DNA from: a virus
Strand: one strand, 5' to 3'
DNA length: 25,329 bases
IMG/VR virus record: IMGVR_UViG_3300028829_004488
Location: 1 to 25,329 of that record
In this document: in pieces, positions 22,812 through 25,329 of the stretch
Position numbering within the stretch: the first letter of the stretch is position 1
How the letters are laid out: each line of letters starts with the position of its first letter
The notes under the pieces: generated by a model
What the model was told of the DNA's origin: nothing
Database searches by the model: none
The model's input: only the letters and a program-made list of their open reading frames with translations
Program-made: the position numbers and the translations under genes

Positions 22812-24386
22812 ATGGCAGGTTTTACTGATAGAAGAGGACCCTTAAGTACAGGTAATCCAGTAAGGAAGATTTTAAAGGATCTTTCTAATTTAGGCATGGC
22901 TTACGATGATATGATCATTCGTAATTCTCGTGCTGTAGGTTTTACAGAAAACCAAATGGGTTATACGTTTAATCCAATGGGATCTGATTCCGATGATATG
23001 TATAGCGCCTTTGCTGCATTATCATTAACTGATACTACCATGAAAAAGAATATCTCTATCTTTGATAGGGATTATGAAAGAAAAAGAGATCAGCTTAGAG
23101 AATATGCAGTACAAGATGAAATAGAAGATATCTTAGATGTAATTACTGATGAAGCGATTGTATTTGATGAATCTAATTATATGGCTTATGCAGATTTTAA
23201 TGGTCATATAGCATCATCAATAGAAGATGAAATTGGAGATGTGTATAATAACTTATATAATTATTTTGGATTTAATGATTCTATTTCTCCGTGGAATTAT
23301 TTTAGAAAATGGTTAGTAGATGGGTTTTTGGCATTTGAAATAGTTTATAATGATAAGCAAACTGAAATTATTGGATTTAAAGAATTGGATCCTATTTCAT
23401 TAATGCCTGGTCTTGATACAGATACAGGTAAAAAACAATGGGTGCAATATCAAGGCCAAGGTGCAAAAGAGAGAAAGCTATGGGATTCTCAAATTATTTA
23501 CTTATCATATTCTTCAATTAATTCTCCTATGAGAATATCTTATGTGGAGCGATTAATAAGATCGTTTAATCTTTTAAGAATTATGGAAACAACCAGAATC
23601 ATCTGGGCTGTTTCTAATGCTTCATTTAAAACTCAATTTATTATACCTGTAGGTGGTAAATCTAAAACCAGAGCAAAGCAGTCTCTGGCGCAATTAATGA
23701 ATTCATATAGAGAAGTTGTTGATTTTAATCAAGAGAGCGGTGAAATTGTAACCAACGGAAAATCAATGATGCCTTTCAATAAGGAATATTGGTTACCATC
23801 AAAAGACGGTGAATCCCCAGAGATTAGTACAATCGGTGGAGATGGACCAGATCATAAAGAAGGCGGTAATACTTATGATATGGATGCTAGTGGAATGTTA
23901 AGAGATGAAATTAAATTTTCTAAATTTATTGACCGTCTTAGATCTATATTCCAAGAAGTACTTGTAAAACCGATGTATCTTCAAATGTGTCTTAATCACC
24001 CTGAATTAAAAAATGATGTTTCATTTAAATCTGGTTTAGGACTTAAATTTGTTAAAGATAATGTGTTTGAGGAAATGAAAGAAATGGAGTTACAAACAAA
24101 AAGAGTAGACTTCATTGGAAATCTTAAAACACAGTTAAGTACAATGACTGCAGAAATGGAGGAAATTCCATACTTCGATTTAGGATTCCTTGTTAAGAGG
24201 TACGGTGGCTTTACACGAGAAGATTTAAAAGCTAATCAGAGGGCTAAGGAAAGAACCGATTTAGAAAAGGAGGGGTATAAGGAAGAAGATATTGAAAAGA
24301 TCCTTTTAGGTGCTGATAAGGCAGATTTTGAACCGGAAAAGAATAGTAATGGAATTGATGATGATCCATTAGCAGACCTAGGATAA
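22812..24386 (+). CDS. Portal vertex protein (gp20-like)
   Basis: Forms the dodecameric portal through which DNA enters the head and to which the neck joins. Its 524 residues equal the length of T4 gp20. Recognisable portions are the N-terminal wing with REYAVQDEIEDILDVITDEA (96-115), IIGFKELDPISLMPG (186-200), a long helix with RISYVERLIRSFNLLRIMET (241-260), and FIIPVGGKSKTRAKQSLAQL (276-295), followed by SGEIVTNGKSMMPFNKEYWL (309-328) and PEISTIGGDGP (336-346). The last part lines up well with T4 gp20 (DASTGKI, EDYWLQRRDG, EVDTLPG). The C-terminus is acidic and probably disordered (FEPEKNSNGIDDDPLADLG). It is followed by the prohead protease as in T4 (20-21). Confidence 0.92.
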   Translation: MAGFTDRRGPLSTGNPVRKILKDLSNLGMAYDDMIIRNSRAVGFTENQMGYTFNPMGSDSDDMYSAFAALSLTDTTMKKNISIFDRDYERKRDQLREYAVQDEIEDILDVITDEAIVFDESNYMAYADFNGHIASSIEDEIGDVYNNLYNYFGFNDSISPWNYFRKWLVDGFLAFEIVYNDKQTEIIGFKELDPISLMPGLDTDTGKKQWVQYQGQGAKERKLWDSQIIYLSYSSINSPMRISYVERLIRSFNLLRIMETTRIIWAVSNASFKTQFIIPVGGKSKTRAKQSLAQLMNSYREVVDFNQESGEIVTNGKSMMPFNKEYWLPSKDGESPEISTIGGDGPDHKEGGNTYDMDASGMLRDEIKFSKFIDRLRSIFQEVLVKPMYLQMCLNHPELKNDVSFKSGLGLKFVKDNVFEEMKEMELQTKRVDFIGNLKTQLSTMTAEMEEIPYFDLGFLVKRYGGFTREDLKANQRAKERTDLEKEGYKEEDIEKILLGADKADFEPEKNSNGIDDDPLADLG

Positions 24387-24406
24387 AAAGTTTGCAAACA
24401 TTGTAA

Positions 24407-24420
24407 TATATAAATCAAAT
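24407..24420 (+). promoter_or_regulatory. Candidate promoter of the prohead protease gene
   Basis: TATATAAATCAAAT starts 26 nt before the ATG at 24433 and contains TATAAAT, close to the T4 late consensus TATAAATA. Confidence 0.5.
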
Positions 24421-24432
24421 AACTAATAGAAA

Positions 24433-25329
24433 ATGTCAGGAAAAAAATTATTGATTCTTGAAAGACAGAAATCAAATTTAGATATAACCACCGGTGAAGA
24501 CGGTTCAGTTGTATTAGAAGGTGTATTTACCGAGTTTGATGTTAAGAACAAGAACAACAGGATTTACGAGGAAAAAGAAGTAATGCCTCATATCAATGAA
24601 TTACAAGAAAAGGTTAAAACCAATAAACTTCTAGGTGAATTAGATCACCCTAAAGATTTTGATGTTAGTTTGGCTAATGTCTCTCATGTTGTTGAATCAT
24701 TAGATTATGATAAGACTAAAAAACAAGTTATTGGAAAAATCAGATTACTAAATACCTCTAAAGGTAAAGAAGCACAAGCTCTTATTAAAGATGGTATTCC
24801 TTTACATATTTCAAGTAGAGCTGCTGGTACAGTAGATGAAAATGGTAAAGTTAAAATTAAAAAGTTTTTTACTTATGACTTGGTTGCAGATCCTGGCTTT
24901 GAAAATGCCGAGTTATCAAGAGTAAACGAATCTTTTGGTTTAAGTAATGATGATGGTATATTAATCTATGAAATGGAAGAAACTGAAAATAACGATAATA
25001 AAAAAGATCTAACGATGGAAAATAATAATTTTGTAACTGTTGAAGATTTTCAAAAGTATACTGAATATGTATCTGGTGTTTTAAGTAATGTTAAAGAATC
25101 TACTAATTCTAATAATGATGAGGTAATGGAAAAACTTATTAAATACACTGAGCATATTGCAGAGAAAGTAAATCAGGTTACTGATTATGCTGAATACTTA
25201 TCAGAGAATCTTGATAAAAATATTTCATACTCTGACTATTTAGCAGAGAATGTAAATTCAATTAAAGATTATGCTAGTTATTTAGCTGAAGAGCTTGATG
25301 GTAGTATTCAATATGCTGAGCATGTTGCT
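24433..25329 (+). CDS. Prohead protease (gp21-like) with repeat-rich C-terminal extension, partial
   Basis: Serine protease that matures the prohead by cutting scaffold and capsid proteins. The start is the ATG at 24433; the gene runs off the window with 299 codons seen. The protease part covers about 1-175: VLEGVFTEFDVKNKNNRIY (28-46), GELDHPKDF (68-76) with the catalytic His at 72, and PLHISSRAAG (123-132) with the catalytic Ser at 127 or 128, as in the H-S pair of T4 gp21. FFTYDLVADPGFENAEL follows. T4 gp21 is about 212 residues, so this protein is clearly longer. After an acidic linker (180-198) it has amphipathic 14-residue repeats beginning at 209 and, in register, from 238. The extension may be a fused scaffold (gp22-like) or an autocleaved delivery segment. 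The portal gene lies directly upstream. Confidence 0.88.
   Translation, partial: MSGKKLLILERQKSNLDITTGEDGSVVLEGVFTEFDVKNKNNRIYEEKEVMPHINELQEKVKTNKLLGELDHPKDFDVSLANVSHVVESLDYDKTKKQVIGKIRLLNTSKGKEAQALIKDGIPLHISSRAAGTVDENGKVKIKKFFTYDLVADPGFENAELSRVNESFGLSNDDGILIYEMEETENNDNKKDLTMENNNFVTVEDFQKYTEYVSGVLSNVKESTNSNNDEVMEKLIKYTEHIAEKVNQVTDYAEYLSENLDKNISYSDYLAENVNSIKDYASYLAEELDGSIQYAEHVA
25144..25329 (+). repeat. Tandem 42-bp (14-residue) repeats inside the protease gene
   Basis: Units start with a Tyr codon at 25144, 25186, 25228, 25270 and 25312, exactly 42 nt apart, and continue past the window end. Units read YTEHIAEKVNQVTD, YAEYLSENLDKNIS, YSDYLAENVNSIKD and YASYLAEELDGSIQ. A degenerate earlier unit starts at 25057. 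The DNA sequences of the units differ more than the proteins, so the repeat is kept at protein level. Confidence 0.9.

Noticed and set aside
24390-24399. Perfect 10-bp palindrome GTTTGCAAAC between the portal and protease genes
   Set aside because: It has no loop or T-run and is too short to call a terminator or operator without other copies.
25144-25329. CRISPR array or non-coding satellite
   Set aside because: The 42-bp period is in frame, units vary in DNA but keep a protein pattern, and there are no identical repeats with unique spacers.

Overview
The window looks like part of the genome of a T4-related contractile-tailed phage (myovirus) infecting a member of the Bacteroidota, probably an aquatic flavobacterium-like host. 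The phage assignment rests on a chain of recognisable T4-type core genes, all on the + strand: sliding clamp (gp45-like), the C-terminal half of a family B DNA polymerase (gp43), UvsX recombinase, DnaB-type helicase (gp41), the gp47/gp46 SbcD/SbcC pair, a gp15-like tail protein, late sigma factor gp55, head-completion nuclease gp4, portal gp20 and prohead protease gp21 (cut by the window end). The host assignment is inference from three things: a 58-residue Hc1/histone H1-like protein of the kind typical of Bacteroidota, the near-absence of Shine-Dalgarno sequences before the start codons (A/T-rich leaders instead), and very AT-rich DNA. No integrase, tRNA, CRISPR array or insertion sequence was seen.

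Layout. (1) 1-7.8 kb is a sugar and DNA-modification island: a GT-A glycosyltransferase; a separately transcribed Hc1-like gene with its own promoter-like motif and terminator; then a tightly packed operon (1276-7809, genes overlapping or 1-2 nt apart) encoding a HAD phosphatase, an APH-like small-molecule kinase, a sugar-1-phosphate nucleotidyltransferase, a putative GT-B glycosyltransferase, a GalE-like epimerase, a cytosine-C5 DNA methyltransferase and a GT8-like glycosyltransferase. (2) 7.9-18.3 kb is the replication/recombination block (clamp, polymerase C-half, UvsX, helicase, gp47, gp46), interrupted by a beta-propeller/TPR protein, a small winged-helix candidate, an FkbM-type methyltransferase and an unknown 165-residue protein. 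(3) 18.3 kb to the end is the late and virion block: gp15-like protein, an unknown 654-residue protein, gp55, gp4, an unknown probable virion protein, portal, and a protease with a repeat-rich C-terminal extension.

How the parts may work together. The HAD-kinase-nucleotidyltransferase-epimerase series could make a nucleotide-activated sugar that the three glycosyltransferases transfer to DNA, virion proteins or a host glycan; the methyltransferase in the same operon makes a DNA target worth testing. This is inference. The clamp probably serves both the polymerase and gp55-dependent late transcription. A recurring TATATAA-N-AATAAA-like motif, usually starting 25-28 nt before the ATG, is a good candidate for the phage late promoter.

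The most notable points are the polymerase ORF that lacks the exonuclease domain and motif A, the phage-borne Hc1-like protein, the sugar-activation/C5-methyltransferase operon, and the exact 14-residue (42-bp) repeats in the protease's C-terminal extension.
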